A stretch of DNA of 64,000 bases from Dugong dugon (lineage: Eukaryota; Chordata; Mammalia; Sirenia; Dugongidae): positions 220,803,711 through 220,867,710 of the forward strand of contig CM057460.1 in assembly GCA_030035585.1 (NCBI GenBank), given 5' to 3'. The position numbers and the translations under genes were made by a program. Under the pieces are notes generated by a model. That model had not been told where the DNA came from, did not search any database, and was given only the letters and a program-made list of their open reading frames with translations. Shown piece by piece: positions 1 through 11,477 of the stretch (position 1 is its first letter; each line of letters begins with the position of its first letter).

Positions 1-121
1 GTAGGAGACTATTACATCTATCCTTTGGACAGACTGTTAGATAGCAACTTCCTCTGTATCCCTTGACTTTGCCACCTCTTCTTTCCACTCTTGCATTTAT
101 GCCCAATTACTGAGCTGCTCT

Positions 122-314
122 AAGGAGCCCTGGTGGCACACTGGTTAAGCGCCCAGCTGCAAACCAAAAGGTCGGCGGTTAGAATGCACCAGCTGCTCCA
201 TAGGAGATAGATGTGGCAGTCTGCTCCCATAAAGATTATAGCCTTGGAAATCCTATGGGACAGTTCTACTCTGTCCTACAGGGTTCCATGGAAATGTCTT
301 TTTTTTTTTTTTTT
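122..314 (+). mobile_element. tRNA-headed afrotherian SINE, long variant
   Basis: The tRNA-like head (GAGCCCTGGTGGCACACTGG, box A-like) is followed by a box B-like segment, a central insert (GGCAGTCTGCTCCCATAAAG) and the CTACTCTGTCCTACAGGG body. It ends in a T-rich run. The RTE-like GACTCGACGGC tail seen in other copies is lost. Non-coding; moved in trans by a LINE. Confidence 0.88.
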
Positions 315-1365
315 AAACTGAGCTGCACTACTAAATCACCAATCTCTGGGCTGTTACGACCAAAACTCTAAATGTGTTTGCTAAGTGTAGTTGTGGAATA
401 ACGTGTGAAATTAGATCTTTTTTTTTTTTTTTTTTTTTAAGTGGAACCACCCTAAATCAAGGCAGCATATTTAATCTGGGTATAGAGAAGGGTGTGAAAG
501 GAGACATACCACACTGTTGGGCAGCAAAAGGAGACCGTCAACCTTGGGTATTTATTATTCTGAATGCTTTGACTTGTTAAAAGTAAACAAGCATACCTTT
601 TATAACTTTTAAAGGAGAAATTAAATAAATCAATACTGAAATTAATAAAATAGAGGATATTGAGATCAGTTATTCATCCACACTTTAATGGGAAATTAAC
701 ACGCCATTTATAACCCAAAAAGAGAAGGCAAAGGATATGAAAAAGTCAATTTTTGATTATTAGGATAATTCATTTTTATGTTTTAGACACATACTAGTAA
801 TGGCTTAAAAAAAATCCATTCATAGGCTTAATTTAAATCAATTTTAAAATATGCTAACAAAGTATTTTGACATTTAAACAAGCAGAAAAACAACATTTTG
901 ATAGAAGGAAATTATTCTATCAAAAGTTGCATTTTGGAGGGAAAGTTTTGGTAACCTAGTATTAAGGATTTGGTAAAAACGGGACCAGGGAATGAACATG
1001 TGCAAAACTGCCAAAAGTCTAAAGCATGAAATTATCATTGCTTTCTCTTTGTACAAAACTGCAACTTATCCTCATTGAAAAGAGCTATTCTTTCTGAATT
1101 CTGTATGTTTTGAAAATTGATGTTGGTCTGGTGAGGGTTGTGTATTAAAGAGGGAAGTGCTTTCAATGGAACCTCCACATCTGAAAGCACAGCCTCTTAC
1201 AGCCATAGATTCCAAAAAACAAGTTACTAAGCAGAATTCAAAAGGCATATGGACAGTGAACCCAAATGCTCAAGATTATGCCAAACTTCTCTACCATTTT
1301 CTAGTAATCTCTTGGTTAGCAGAGGATACTTTTCTAAGACTGCTTCTCTTTTATACGAAACCAAG
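315..1365. other. AT-rich stretch, nothing recognised
   Basis: This is AT-rich single-copy-looking sequence with T-runs near 301-314 and 420-438. The open frames here are short, without codon bias or splice context, and I recognise no repeat or gene in it. Confidence 0.6.
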
Positions 1366-1569
1366 AAAAGCATTGGATTCCTACTCATGGCGACCCCATG
1401 TGTTTCCAAGTAGAACTGTGCTCCATAGGATTTTCAGTGGCTGATTTTTTGGAAGTAGATCTCCAGGATTTTCCTCTGATGTGTCTCTGGGTTGACTTGA
1501 ACCTTTGAATCTCCAACCTTTCAGTTAGCAGCTGAGGTTGTTAACCATTTGCACCACCCAGGAAGTCTC
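1366..1569 (-). mobile_element. tRNA-headed afrotherian SINE, long variant, antisense
   Basis: Read on the minus strand it begins with a degraded head (GGTGCAAATGGTTAACAACC). It continues through the roughly 50-bp RTE-like body and ends at CATGAGTAGGAATCC. It is diverged, so this is an old copy. Confidence 0.8.
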
Positions 1570-1582
1570 TTTTGCATTACTG

Positions 1583-1785
1583 TTGGTGGTGGTTGTCATT
1601 GAATTTGCTCTGACTCATGGCAGTCTTATGTATGACAGATTGAAATATTGTCTGATCCTGCACCATCCTCACAATCTTTAGTAGGTCTGAGCCCATTGTT
1701 GCACCCTGTCAATCCAGCTCATGGAGGATTTCCCTCATTTTCGCTGATGCTTTTCTTTTCTGGCGATCTTCTTTTACACTAAGAG
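1583..1785 (-). mobile_element. RTE 3'-end fragment, antisense
   Basis: On the plus strand the order is tail complement (TTGTCATTGAATTTGCTCTG), then CTGATCCTGCACCATCCTCAC and GTCAATCCAGCTCATGGAGG. This matches the complement of the RTE 3' region also seen antisense at 17726-18450. It is diverged and 5'-truncated. Confidence 0.7.
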
Positions 1786-2319
1786 CTGGAGAAATTGCCA
1801 GTAGAGCCTCACCAACATACTGGACCTGAGGAGATCTAGTTTTCTATGTGTCACTGGGAGGGCATGCAGGCAGGATGATATCTCCCCTTTGTTCATCTTG
1901 ATCAGAGCCAGGGGGCTGCCTCTTATTTCCCGGGAGGCCTATGCCTGCTCATCCCAGCAACAACTGCCAATTCACAGTGGATTCCTACTGATGGAGAAAA
2001 CCAGATACAGATACACAGCATTCCAAACACAATGGCTAACTCATAAAAATTCTATGAAAGAAGACATAGAGAATCACTTTAAAAAGCAACAATAAGACTT
2101 GGGCACACACTGTGAGGTTATGAAAATGTTCTGTGCATGCTGTGAAGCAAAACAAACCTAGAACAGGAAATTAACTTTATTTAAGAAATGCTTGGAAATT
2201 TATTTTTATGAAAAAAAAATCCAAAACTATCCCCTGAAAGTACCCCAAAATAAATATTAAAACATCACTATGAACCCACTAATGATATAGCTAAGTTCAA
2301 CATAGAAGTAAACTCTCCG
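1786..2319. other. No recognised feature
   Basis: I see no coding region or repeat that I can name. The 68-aa frame at 1889-2095 has no domain and no supporting context. Confidence 0.5.
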
Positions 2320-2754
2320 TGGACTTCCAGGGTTGCTGTAACAAAGTACCACAAAAGTGGGTGGCTCTAAACAATAGGAATTGATTGTCTCATAGTTCTG
2401 GAGGCCAGAAGTTTGAACCTGCTGGCAACTTCCTGACACAATGAGGGAGAATCTGTTGTGTGCCTCTCTCCTAGCTCCTGGTGGTTGTCAGCAATCCTTG
2501 GCGTTCCTTGGCTTGTAGCTGCATTGCTCCTGTCTCTGCCACTATCATCATGGGGGAATTCTTTCTGAGAGTCTCTGTATCCCAGTGTCTTCATTAGTCA
2601 TTGGAATTAGGCCCTCCCCCTAGTCCAGTATGACTTCATCTTAACTTGATTTCATCTGAAAAGACCCTATTTCCAAATAAGGTCACATTCATAGATACCG
2701 GGGGGTTAGGGCTTCAAGATATATTTTTGGGAAAACATAATCCAACTCACACAT
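2320..2754 (-). mobile_element. MLT1-like MaLR LTR, antisense
   Basis: Read on the minus strand it starts TGTGTGAGTTGGATTATGTT and contains the AATAAGG and AAGTTAAGATGAAGTCATAC blocks typical of MLT1-class LTRs. It ends with TTGTTACAGCAACCCTGGAAG. It is a non-autonomous remnant of an ancient ERVL-MaLR, and no internal region adjoins it. The class is fairly secure from memory; the subfamily is not assigned. Confidence 0.75.
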
Positions 2755-4117
2755 GGGCTATACTTTAACAAAAGGCAATTAAATTGAGGGGAGAATTTAT
2801 TAATTGCAGCAGAACTAGCGGTTTTTTTTTTTTTTTTAATCACAAATATATTCTAGCTCATAGTCAGATATGACTGGTTGTTGCCTTCTAAGAGATCCTC
2901 CTTTTAGGAACTGATTTATATATATCAATTTTTAAAATAATAATTTGTCCCAGACATCAGTATTTTGCTTATTGACATATTAGAATAAAAGCAAAAAAAA
3001 GCATAGTTGAGAAAATCATGTCATTTGTTCTAAAATTCAAAATTCCATAAAATTCCTGTCCTTTTTTTTTTTTTCTTTAATGTACCAGACTTGTTTTGAG
3101 TTGTTCCCATATGTGTTAATAATGAAGGTTAGGATTATTCAGGAAGATAAAAAAATTCTGTTAAATTATATAATTCTGCCAGTGGTATATTGCTTTATAA
3201 TTCACTAAGTGCTTGCACAAGTTCTCAGTTCCTCTTGAGAAGGGAGGAGAGTAGACCAGATATTACCATTCTCATTTGACAGATAAAGAAATAGGGATAG
3301 AAATTTCGTAATAGCATCTGAGACAACACAGCTGATAAGGAGTGATGTAAAAAAATAGATTCATATATAGACACAATTCAAAAATTCAAGAAATAAAACC
3401 TAATGTAAGTCACCTCATTAATTTATTGATTAGAGTAACAGATGAGGTCCCACTGAAAAAGCAGTATTATGAATTCAACACACGCTCCTTAAAACAAAAC
3501 AACTAATTGAGATGAATGTGATCTTAGTCGAGCAATGTTACTACCACTTCTCCAAAGGTGAGCATTTCAACTAAAAATAAAAGAAAAAAAAACTGAAGGC
3601 ATTGAACAGAATCAGATCCCTTTCAATGCTGACACTCTATGAGTCTATGAATTTTATAATTCTTTGCTGAATAAAGATCTTGCATTTCCAGTACAAAGCC
3701 CCTGGTATCCCTTTCATCAATCACCTAAGAAGTATTAGAGTTGGGGTATTAATTCTGGGGAAAAGACTTATATGCAGAAAGAAATTCTCTAAAATGGAAC
3801 TAAAGAGGGAGACAGGTTTCATAGTTTTGCAGTAAAAGGGTGTGTGTGTTTGGGGGAGGGAATCAATGTAACAACGATTTCCACCATCCAGTTAAATGCC
3901 ACTCAGTGATCATAAAGAAGAAAATCCATTGGTCCCTTCTGCCCTGATTGAGCCTGTCCTTTCTCACTCACAAAATGACCCCTGTTTATTTTCCTTCATG
4001 TCTGTCATTGCACAAATATTGACTTAACACCTACTGGGTGCAGTCATCTGGCTGCACTCCAGGGACATGGTGGCAATAGACAGGCATATTCACTGCTCTA
4101 CTTAAATGTATTAACTT
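2755..4117. other. AT-rich stretch with one MIR-like fragment
   Basis: Mostly unrecognised AT-rich DNA. At about 3262-3345 the motif ATTCTCATTTGACAGATAAA followed by ACACAGCTGATAAGG resembles an antisense MIR core. About 4010-4090 weakly resembles an old L2/MIR-type segment. No gene is seen. Confidence 0.5.
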
Positions 4118-4417
4118 TGTTGTTGTTGTTAGTTGCTGTTGAGTCGGGCCCCAGTGGTGACCCCATGCACACTGGGATCAGGCCGATGAGATCCGCACGG
4201 TTTTCATTGTCTGATTTTTGAAAGTAGATCCTCAAGCTTTTATTCCTAGTCCACCTTAGTTTGCAAGCTCTGCTGAAACCTGTTCAGCATCATAGCAACA
4301 TGCAAGCCTCCACAGAGAAACAGACAGTGGCTACGCATGAGATGCCTTGGCCGGAATTGAATCCAGGTCTCCCGCATGGAAGGGGAGAATCCTATACCAC
4401 TGAACCACCACTGTGCC
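4118..4417 (-). mobile_element. tRNA-Gly-headed SINE with RTE-derived body, antisense
   Basis: On the minus strand the head reads CACAGTGGTGGTTCAGTGGT, like tRNA-Gly with box A, followed by a box B region. Next come the RTE 5' body (GAGGCTTGCATGTTGCTATG, then GCTGAACAGG) and the RTE 3' tail ending in AACAACAACAA. Same family as 50639-50983, 60571-60911 and 62668-63003. The tRNA part is not a functional tRNA gene. Confidence 0.82.
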
Positions 4418-4949
4418 TATCTATTTACTTTAAGCTGTTGGAAGCAATGGCCATTCTGTAATGTTCTGGGGTCTAAACGGCCACAGACACATGAATGGAG
4501 GCTTCGAAGCCTTGGGGTAGAAGACAGAGTGGGGAGGGGGCGTGAGGCTTTCTTCACTGCATTATTGCATTATCTCTGTTGCCAAATGCTCGACCCTCAA
4601 GCAAACAGAGGTCAGAAGACTTCCTGTACCGTAGTTAGACATTCTTAAAGAAGAGACCACTTTTGACCGCTTGCTTTATCAGAGACGGAAACAGCTAAGA
4701 GAATTTGTCAGTTTGTACCTTTGCACATAGTCTTCAAATCTTATTGCATATTTTATTTTTATGGTGAATTTACAACATTTTAGTAAATAGTTTTATATGC
4801 TCTGTGTAAAACAATGACTGAGTTTTGTGCCTTAACCTCATCTCTCCACATCTGAACAGCGCTTCTCTGTTAGACTTAATAGCAACACAACTGCGCCCCT
4901 GGTGGCACCTCTCAGAACTGCAGGCAAGGGACTTAGGATCCTAGTTTCT
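4418..4949. other. No recognised feature
   Basis: Contains a degraded SINE head-like motif (CCCCTGGTGGCACCTCTCAG) near 4895 and otherwise nothing I can name. The 90-aa frame at 4376-4648 starts inside a SINE and is not a gene. Confidence 0.5.
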
Positions 4950-5156
4950 GGGAGTTCCTGGGTGGTGTCCAGGGTTAAAGTGCCAGGCTGGTTACTAAAA
5001 GGTTGGAAGTACAAGTCTACCTAGAGGTGCCTTGAAAGAAAGTCCTTATGATCTACTTCTGAAAAATTAGCCATTGAAAACCTTACAAAGTACAGATCTA
5101 CTCTGATACACATGAGGTCACCATGAGTCACAATCGAGTCAATGGCAACTGGTTAC
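4950..5156 (+). mobile_element. tRNA-headed afrotherian SINE, long variant
   Basis: Head GGAGTTCCTGGGTGGTGTCC, box B-like AAGTACAAGTC, then an RTE-like body (ATCTACTTCTGAAAAATTAG). The tail is GTCACCATGAGTCACAATCG and ends CAACTGGTTA. Confidence 0.87.
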
Positions 5157-6684
5157 AGGCTTTTCAGTATTTCCCAAGCTTCTCCAAATTTCTCTCTAAC
5201 ATCAGGACTGGATGCTACATATTGTCCAGGACTCTCAGGCCCTCCTTTTCTACTTTTTTCTTACCACCCCTCTCTTCTTTGTCTTGCCCCTGTCTGTCTT
5301 CCCAATACCCCTCTGTCCTTGGTGTCACCTACTCTTTCTGTTCTTTCCCTTTACTCAGCCTCCCTCCCCATTCTCTTCTTTTCTCTTTGCCACGAACACA
5401 ATTAAAGGATCATCTTGTGCAGAGAGGTGTTATATTTAAACATCATGGCAGGTCACAGACAGCATAAGAAGATTGTTTCTCACTCAAGTCACACACAGTC
5501 TCCAAGGATATGTAATTGGCTCCTGGGAAAGAAGAGGTAGGTGCTTCATAGTGTCTTGTTTTAAGCCAGAAGGGAAATGAATGCCCAAAAATATATGTAG
5601 CCAATGTTTACATCAGAATGCAGGGACCACAGTGGTTCAAAGAATAAAATCCATATCAGGAACAAGGACAGATCAGAGAACAGCAATATGCACACAGGTG
5701 TTGAGTCAATGGAGACAATAAAGGGAAAATAACAATATATTTAGAGGTAGATTTGAAAATCAGAAAATGTACATAACAATGAAGCACAGGCAAAAATAAT
5801 CAACATATTCTCCAGGAACCAGATCACAGAACAGAAAAGAGAAAAACACTTCATAAATTTGCATTGCCCAGGTCTCAAAGCTGCTAGGTAAACAATGCCG
5901 TGATAGATTGTGTACGGAATCCATATGGAAAATCTGAGGTCATTTGTGTGCTTGGAGACAGGCATCAGCTGGGCGTGAACTAGGCGGCAGACATTTTTCT
6001 TCAAAAATTTGCCTTTCAAAAAATGAAAGCAAACTTCTGAAATAATGTAAGAGGAACCGCGGCAGGCACAAAAGAAATCCGACAAATGTGATAAACCATG
6101 CTCCTTGTTCCCAAAGAGTTATATTAGAGCTGCCATCTCAATCCTGCAGGCTTTATTTACAATTCCCAAGTCACCTCTCCTCCCACCCTATGTTCTCACT
6201 GAGCTGGGGAGCCATGAAGTCCTCCATGCAGAGAAAACGAACAAGGTTATCTTCTTCATTTTACTAGATCATACTGAGTCCTCTTAAAACATGGCGCATG
6301 GGCGGAACTCTGGATTCAGAACAAAATGCCCCAGGCCCCAACTTAACACATCAGAAAGAAGGAGCTCCTCTGTTTCCTCAACATAAATAGCAGAGCCTTT
6401 GGATCTTTGTTTTGCTTTTTGACATTGCATAAAACCGAAAGAGATTTCAACAAACCACAGGCGTGCAACCCAGGTTGCACAAGTGCATATTCTAATGTTC
6501 AGTGGCAATACATAACAGTGAGAACAGGATGAAAAATATTGACATCCATTTAAATATGAAGGAAGTGGGGTTTTTTCTTCTTTCTAAGGCAGAGTAATAG
6601 CATGCAGAAATGGTTCCTGCAAAACAATATGTTTTTGTTCCTTGTTTTTTCTATTGTACTAGTAAATGGGATACAAATGTTTGT
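5157..6684. other. No recognised feature
   Basis: Pyrimidine-rich to about 5400, then AT-rich sequence without a repeat I can name. The three overlapping frames at 5123-5467 are an artefact of the C/T-rich tract. The 114-aa antisense frame at 5741-6085 has no recognisable domain. Confidence 0.5.
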
Positions 6685-7165
6685 TGTTAGTTATTAGTTG
6701 CTGCCTAGTTGGCTCCAACGCATGTAAAACAGAATGAAACGATGCCACTTTGAGGACTACGGTGCACCTGACCCAAGCCATGGTCTTTTCAATCGCCTCA
6801 TCTGCATGCGAAAGCTGGACAATGAAGAAGGAAGACCGAAGAAGAATTGATACATTTGAACTGTGGTGTATGCGAAGATTATTGAATATACCATGGACAG
6901 CTAGAAGAATGAACAGATCATTTTTAGAAGAAGTACAACCAGATCGCTCCTTAAAAGCAAAGATGACGAGATTCTGGCTCGATTACTTTAAACACATCAT
7001 CAGGAAAAACCAATTACTAGAAAAGGACATGATGTTTGATAAAGTAGAGGGTGAGTAAACGTAAGGGAGACTTTCTATGAGATGGATTGGCACAATGGCC
7101 ACAAAAGTGGACTCAAACATGCTAAGGATCATGACGATGGCTCAAGACCAGACATTTCAATCTGT
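6685..7165 (+). mobile_element. RTE 3' fragment with an inverted tail on its left
   Basis: 6746-7165 is the sense 3' end of an RTE. It encodes the C-terminal domain beyond the reverse transcriptase (open 6750-7058, with FELWCMRRLLNIPWTARRMN). 6685-6745 is the same family's 3'-terminal tail in the opposite orientation, ending in AAAACAGAATGAAACGATG. The sense part stops before that tail, near CTGTTGTACTT. The junction looks rearranged during or after insertion. Confidence 0.82.
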
Positions 7166-8035
7166 TGTACTTATAAATGTTTCCTGTATGCTAAATAATC
7201 ATAGTTATTGAACCACTACTAATACAGCTTTATTAACAAGGCTTATCAAATCACCTTTATTCTTTTCAAATGAGCCTTTGAAAAGAACAACTCTGATTTC
7301 GCATATAAAGATGTTGCGTGGATCACCTGATCATCTGACCCCCCAAAAAACATCAAGGGTGTAGTCTGGGAAGAAAGACGAAAAAGAACAAGAAATATTG
7401 TTTTCAAGGAGAGGCAGGGTCAAGAATTAATTAATTATTTTTATTTTTTGATGACTGATTTCCCAGCCTTTATTACAATCTTGGACTTTTCAATACTTAT
7501 AAGTTCATCATTTGTCTGATTCTTAGAATATAGTAGAAATTACTACTATTCTGAAATATGAAAAAGCCTTTCTGACTGTACTAAATTTGTTTAAATAGTG
7601 CCACTTCTAAAGCAATAGTTTTTAAATTTTGCTCATGAAAAATTGAAAATTATTATTTCATAAAATGCAGTGTACATTATTTTTAATTTATAACTTTGAA
7701 AAAAATCAGAAAAAGGAAAACTTACAAGAATGGTACAACGGACCACAGCATACCTTTTACAGATTCACCATTGTAACATTTTGTCACATTTTATTTAACA
7801 CTTTCTCTTTTTTTAATAATAACAATACTTACTGTTGTTGCTGCTACTGAACAATCTGAGAGTAAGTTTTAGACACGATGCCCCTTTACCTTTCATTATT
7901 TCAGTATGCATTTTCTGAGAACAAGGATAGTCATTCACATAACCATGATCAAATTGGGAAACTTAAGACTGAACTGTAAATATTTTCAATTTTAGGAAAC
8001 TTTAAAAAATGGTAGTGCCATAAAACTCCAATTGA
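7166..8035. other. No recognised feature
   Basis: AT-rich sequence. The 61-aa frame at 7665-7850 is low-complexity. I see nothing that I can name. Confidence 0.5.
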
Positions 8036-8329
8036 AGGTTTAAAAATGCCTTTACATTCCTTCTGAGAATGGGAACAAGACAAGGAAGCCCTTTATCACC
8101 ACTCCTATGTAACATTGTGCTGGAAGTCCTAGATAGAGCAATAAGGCAAGAAAAAGCAATAAAGGGAATCCAAATTGGAAAGTAAGAAGTAAAACTATCC
8201 ATATTTTCAGATGATACGATCCTATACATAGAGAATCCCAATGATTCCACAAGAAAACCGCTGGAACTAATAAAAAGATTTAGCAGAGTAGCAGGATACA
8301 AGATCAACATACAAAAATCAGTTAGATTC
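8036..8329 (+). mobile_element. L1-A, 5' part (ORF2 reverse-transcriptase region)
   Basis: A 5'-truncated L1 begins within the ORF2 palm region. GGGAACAAGACAAGGAAGCC encodes a GTRQG-type motif, and the active-site box reads FSDD at about 8204-8215 where L1-C has FADD. A stop occurs just upstream of it. The element continues at 8871 after an LTR-like insertion. No target-site duplication was found at its left edge. Confidence 0.92.
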
Positions 8330-8870
8330 TGGGTTCTCTAGAGAAGCAAAACCAGTTAGGTGTATAAATATATATATAGAGAGATTTATATCAAGGAAAT
8401 GGCTCATGGGGTTGTAGAGGCTGGAACATCCCAAGTCCATGGGTCAAGATAGAGGCATCTCCTGATTCATGTAGCAGCAGGGGTTGGGAAAACCAAGACT
8501 GGCAGGTCAGAGAGCAGGGCTCTTGCTCACAGGCTGCAAAGATCTATGAATCCCAAGATCAGCAGGCAAGACTGCAGGTAAGCTGCTAGCTCAAGTCCCA
8601 AGAACCGGAGGTCAGAAAACAGGAGCCAGCTGCAGGGTTCAGTGTGAGCAAAAGCCCAAGAGCCTTGTCAGACAGTTCACTTACATTCAATTCAAGCCAC
8701 ACGTCCAAGGAACCTCCCTTTCAACTGATTGGCTACTCATAGCAGATCCCATTACGGAAGCAATCACATTATATCAAATCTCATCATGTAAGTGATCACA
8801 ACATCATATGACTGCCAAGCCACTGAGAATCATGGCCCAGCCAAGTTGACACACAACCTTAACCATCACA
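8330..8870 (-). mobile_element. Solo-LTR-like insertion inside L1-A
   Basis: A 541-bp block starts TGGGTTCTCTAGAGAAGCAA and ends GTTGACACACAACCTTAACC-ATCACA, so the ends are TG...CA. It separates GTTAGATTC from CTATACACCAAC, which are contiguous in L1-C. The 5 bp on each side (GATTC left, GACAC right) could be a decayed 5-bp TSD. The minus strand begins TGTGATGGTTAAGG and resembles an old mammalian MaLR/ERVL-type LTR; the family name is uncertain. Confidence 0.72.
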
Positions 8871-11477
8871 GACACCTATACACCAACAAAGAGAACTTCG
8901 AAAAGGGAATCAGGAAAACAATACCATTTATAATAGCCCCTAAAAAGATAAAAAATACTTAGGAATAAATCTAACCAGCGACATAAAAGACCTATAAAAA
9001 GAAAGCTACAAAACTCTACTGCAAGAAACCAAAGGAGAGCTACATAAATGGAAAAACATATCATGCTCATCAAGAGGAAGACTGAACATTGTGCAAATGT
9101 CAATCCTACCCAAAGCAACCTGCAGATATAATGCAATGTCAATCAATATACCAACAGCATTCTTTAACAAGATGAAAAAATTAATCACCAACTTCAATGG
9201 AAAGGAAAGACACCCCGGATAAGCAAAGCACCGTGGGAAAAAAGGACTAAAGTAGGAGGCTCCACACTACCTGATCTCAGAACCTTCTATATAGCCACAG
9301 TACTCAAAACAGCCTGCTACTTCCACAACAACAGACACACAGACCAATGGAACAGAATCGAGAACCCAGACGTAAATCCATCCACCTAGGGTCACCTGAT
9401 CTTTGACAAAGGACCAAAGACCACTAACTTGGGGAAAAGATAGTCTTTTTAACCAATGGTGCTGTCAAAACTGGATGTCTATCTGTAAAAAAAAAAATGA
9501 AACAGGACCCATATCTCAAACCATACACAAAAACTAACTCAAAATGGATCAAAGACCTAAATATAAAACCTAAAATGATAAAGATTATGGGAGAAAAAAT
9601 AGGGATAATGTTAGGGGTCCTAACACATGGCATAAATTCAATACAAACCATAACTAACAATGCACAACCACTAGAAGAGGAACTAGATAACTGGGAGCTC
9701 CTAAAAATTAAACACTTATGCTCATCGAACAACTTCACCAAGAGTAAAAACAGAACCTACAGACTGGGAAAAAAAATTTTTCTTACAATATATCCAACAA
9801 AGGTCTAACCTCTAAAAAGCTATAGAATACTTCAACACCTCAACAACAAAAATATAAATAATCAAATTAAAAAATGGGCAAAGGATATGAACAGACACTT
9901 CATCAAAGAAGACATTCAGAGTGGCTAACAGACACATGAGAAAATGCTTGCGATCACTAGCCATTATAGAAACGCAAATCAAAACTACAATAAGATACCA
10001 TCTCATCCCAATCTTACTGGAACAAATTAAGAAAACAGAAAATAACAAATGTTGGAGAAGCTGTGGAGAGATTGGAACTTTTATGCACTGCTGGTGGGAA
10101 TGCAAAATTGTACAACCACTTTGGAAAACAATATGGTGCTTCCTTAAAAAGCTAGAAATAGAAATACCATACAATCCAGCAATCCCACTCCTAGGACTAT
10201 ATCTTAAAGAAATAAGAGCCATCACACTAATAGACATAAGGTCACCCATGTTCATTGCAGCAATATTCACAATAGCAAAAGATGGAAATAACCTAAGTGC
10301 CCATCAACAGATGAATGGATAAACAAACTATGGTATGTACACACAATGGAGTACAACACAATGATAAAGAACAATGATGTATCAGCAAAACATCTTACAA
10401 CATAGATGAATCTGGACAGCATTATGCTGAGTGAAATAAGTCAATCACAAAAGGACAAACATTATATGAGACCACTACTATAAAAAACCTAGAAAAGGTT
10501 TACATGCGAAAGAAAAAAAAAAAAACAATCTTTGATGGTTACAAGTGAGAGGAAGGACGGGGAGGGGAAATCACTAACTAGACCGTAGACAAGTGTTAAC
10601 TTTGGTGAAGGAAAAGACAACATACAATACAGGGGAAGTCAGCACAATGTGACCAAGGCAAAGTCATAGAATCCTCCTAGAAACATCTAAGCACCTTGAA
10701 GATCTGAGTTACTGGGACTGAGGGCTGGGGATCATGGTCTCGGAGGACATCTAGGTCAGTTAGCATAACTCAGTTCATAAAGAAAATGTTCTACATCCTA
10801 CTTTGGTGAGTAGCATCTGGGGTCTTAAAAGCTTGTGAGCAGCCATGTAAGATATGTCTATTGGTCCCATCATGTTCGGAGCAAAAGAGAATGAAGAAAA
10901 CCAAGACACAAGGAAAAAATTAGTCCAAAGGACTAATGGAACCATGTGAACCACAGCCTCTATCAGCCTGAGCCCAGAAGAACTAGATGGTACCCTGCTG
11001 CCACCACTGACTGCTCTGACAAGGATCACAATAGAGGGTTCCTGACAGAGTGAGAGAAAAATGTAGAACAAAGTTCAAATTTACAAAATAAGACCAGACT
11101 TAGTGGTCTGACAGAGACTGGAGGCACCTCTTAGACTATGGCCCCCGCACATCCTGCTAACTCATAACTGAAGCCACTCCTGAAGTCCGCCTTTCAGCCA
11201 AAGATTGGACAGGCCTATAAAACAAACAATAATACACATGAGGAACGTGCCTTTTAGTTTAATCAAGTCTATGAGACAAAACGCACAACACCTGCCCAAA
11301 AGCAAAGACAAGAAGGCGAGAAGGGACAGGAAACCTGGATGGGTGAACACATAGAACCCAGGGTGGGAAGGGAAAGGGGGAGACTGTTGACACATTTTGG
11401 GGAAGGCAACCAATGTCACAAAACAATTTGTTTATACATTTTTGAATAAGAGACTAATTTGCGCTATAAACTTTCAC
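8871..11477 (+). mobile_element. L1-A, 3' part (ORF2 C-terminus and 3'UTR)
   Basis: Continues L1-A from CTATACACCAACAAAGAGAA. It carries the rest of ORF2 with many stops and frameshifts, including an intact C-x3-C-x7-H-x4-C motif in the open piece at 9921-10322 (CWRSCGEIGTFMHCWWEC). The 3'UTR from about 10490 has the conserved GGTCTTAAAAGCTTGTGAGC block near 10820. It ends near CTTTCACCTAAAACACAAG without a clean poly(A) tail. Non-functional. Confidence 0.92.

Noticed and set aside
5123-5467. Overlapping 114-, 87- and 75-aa frames
   Set aside because: All come from one C/T-rich tract. Low complexity, no domain.
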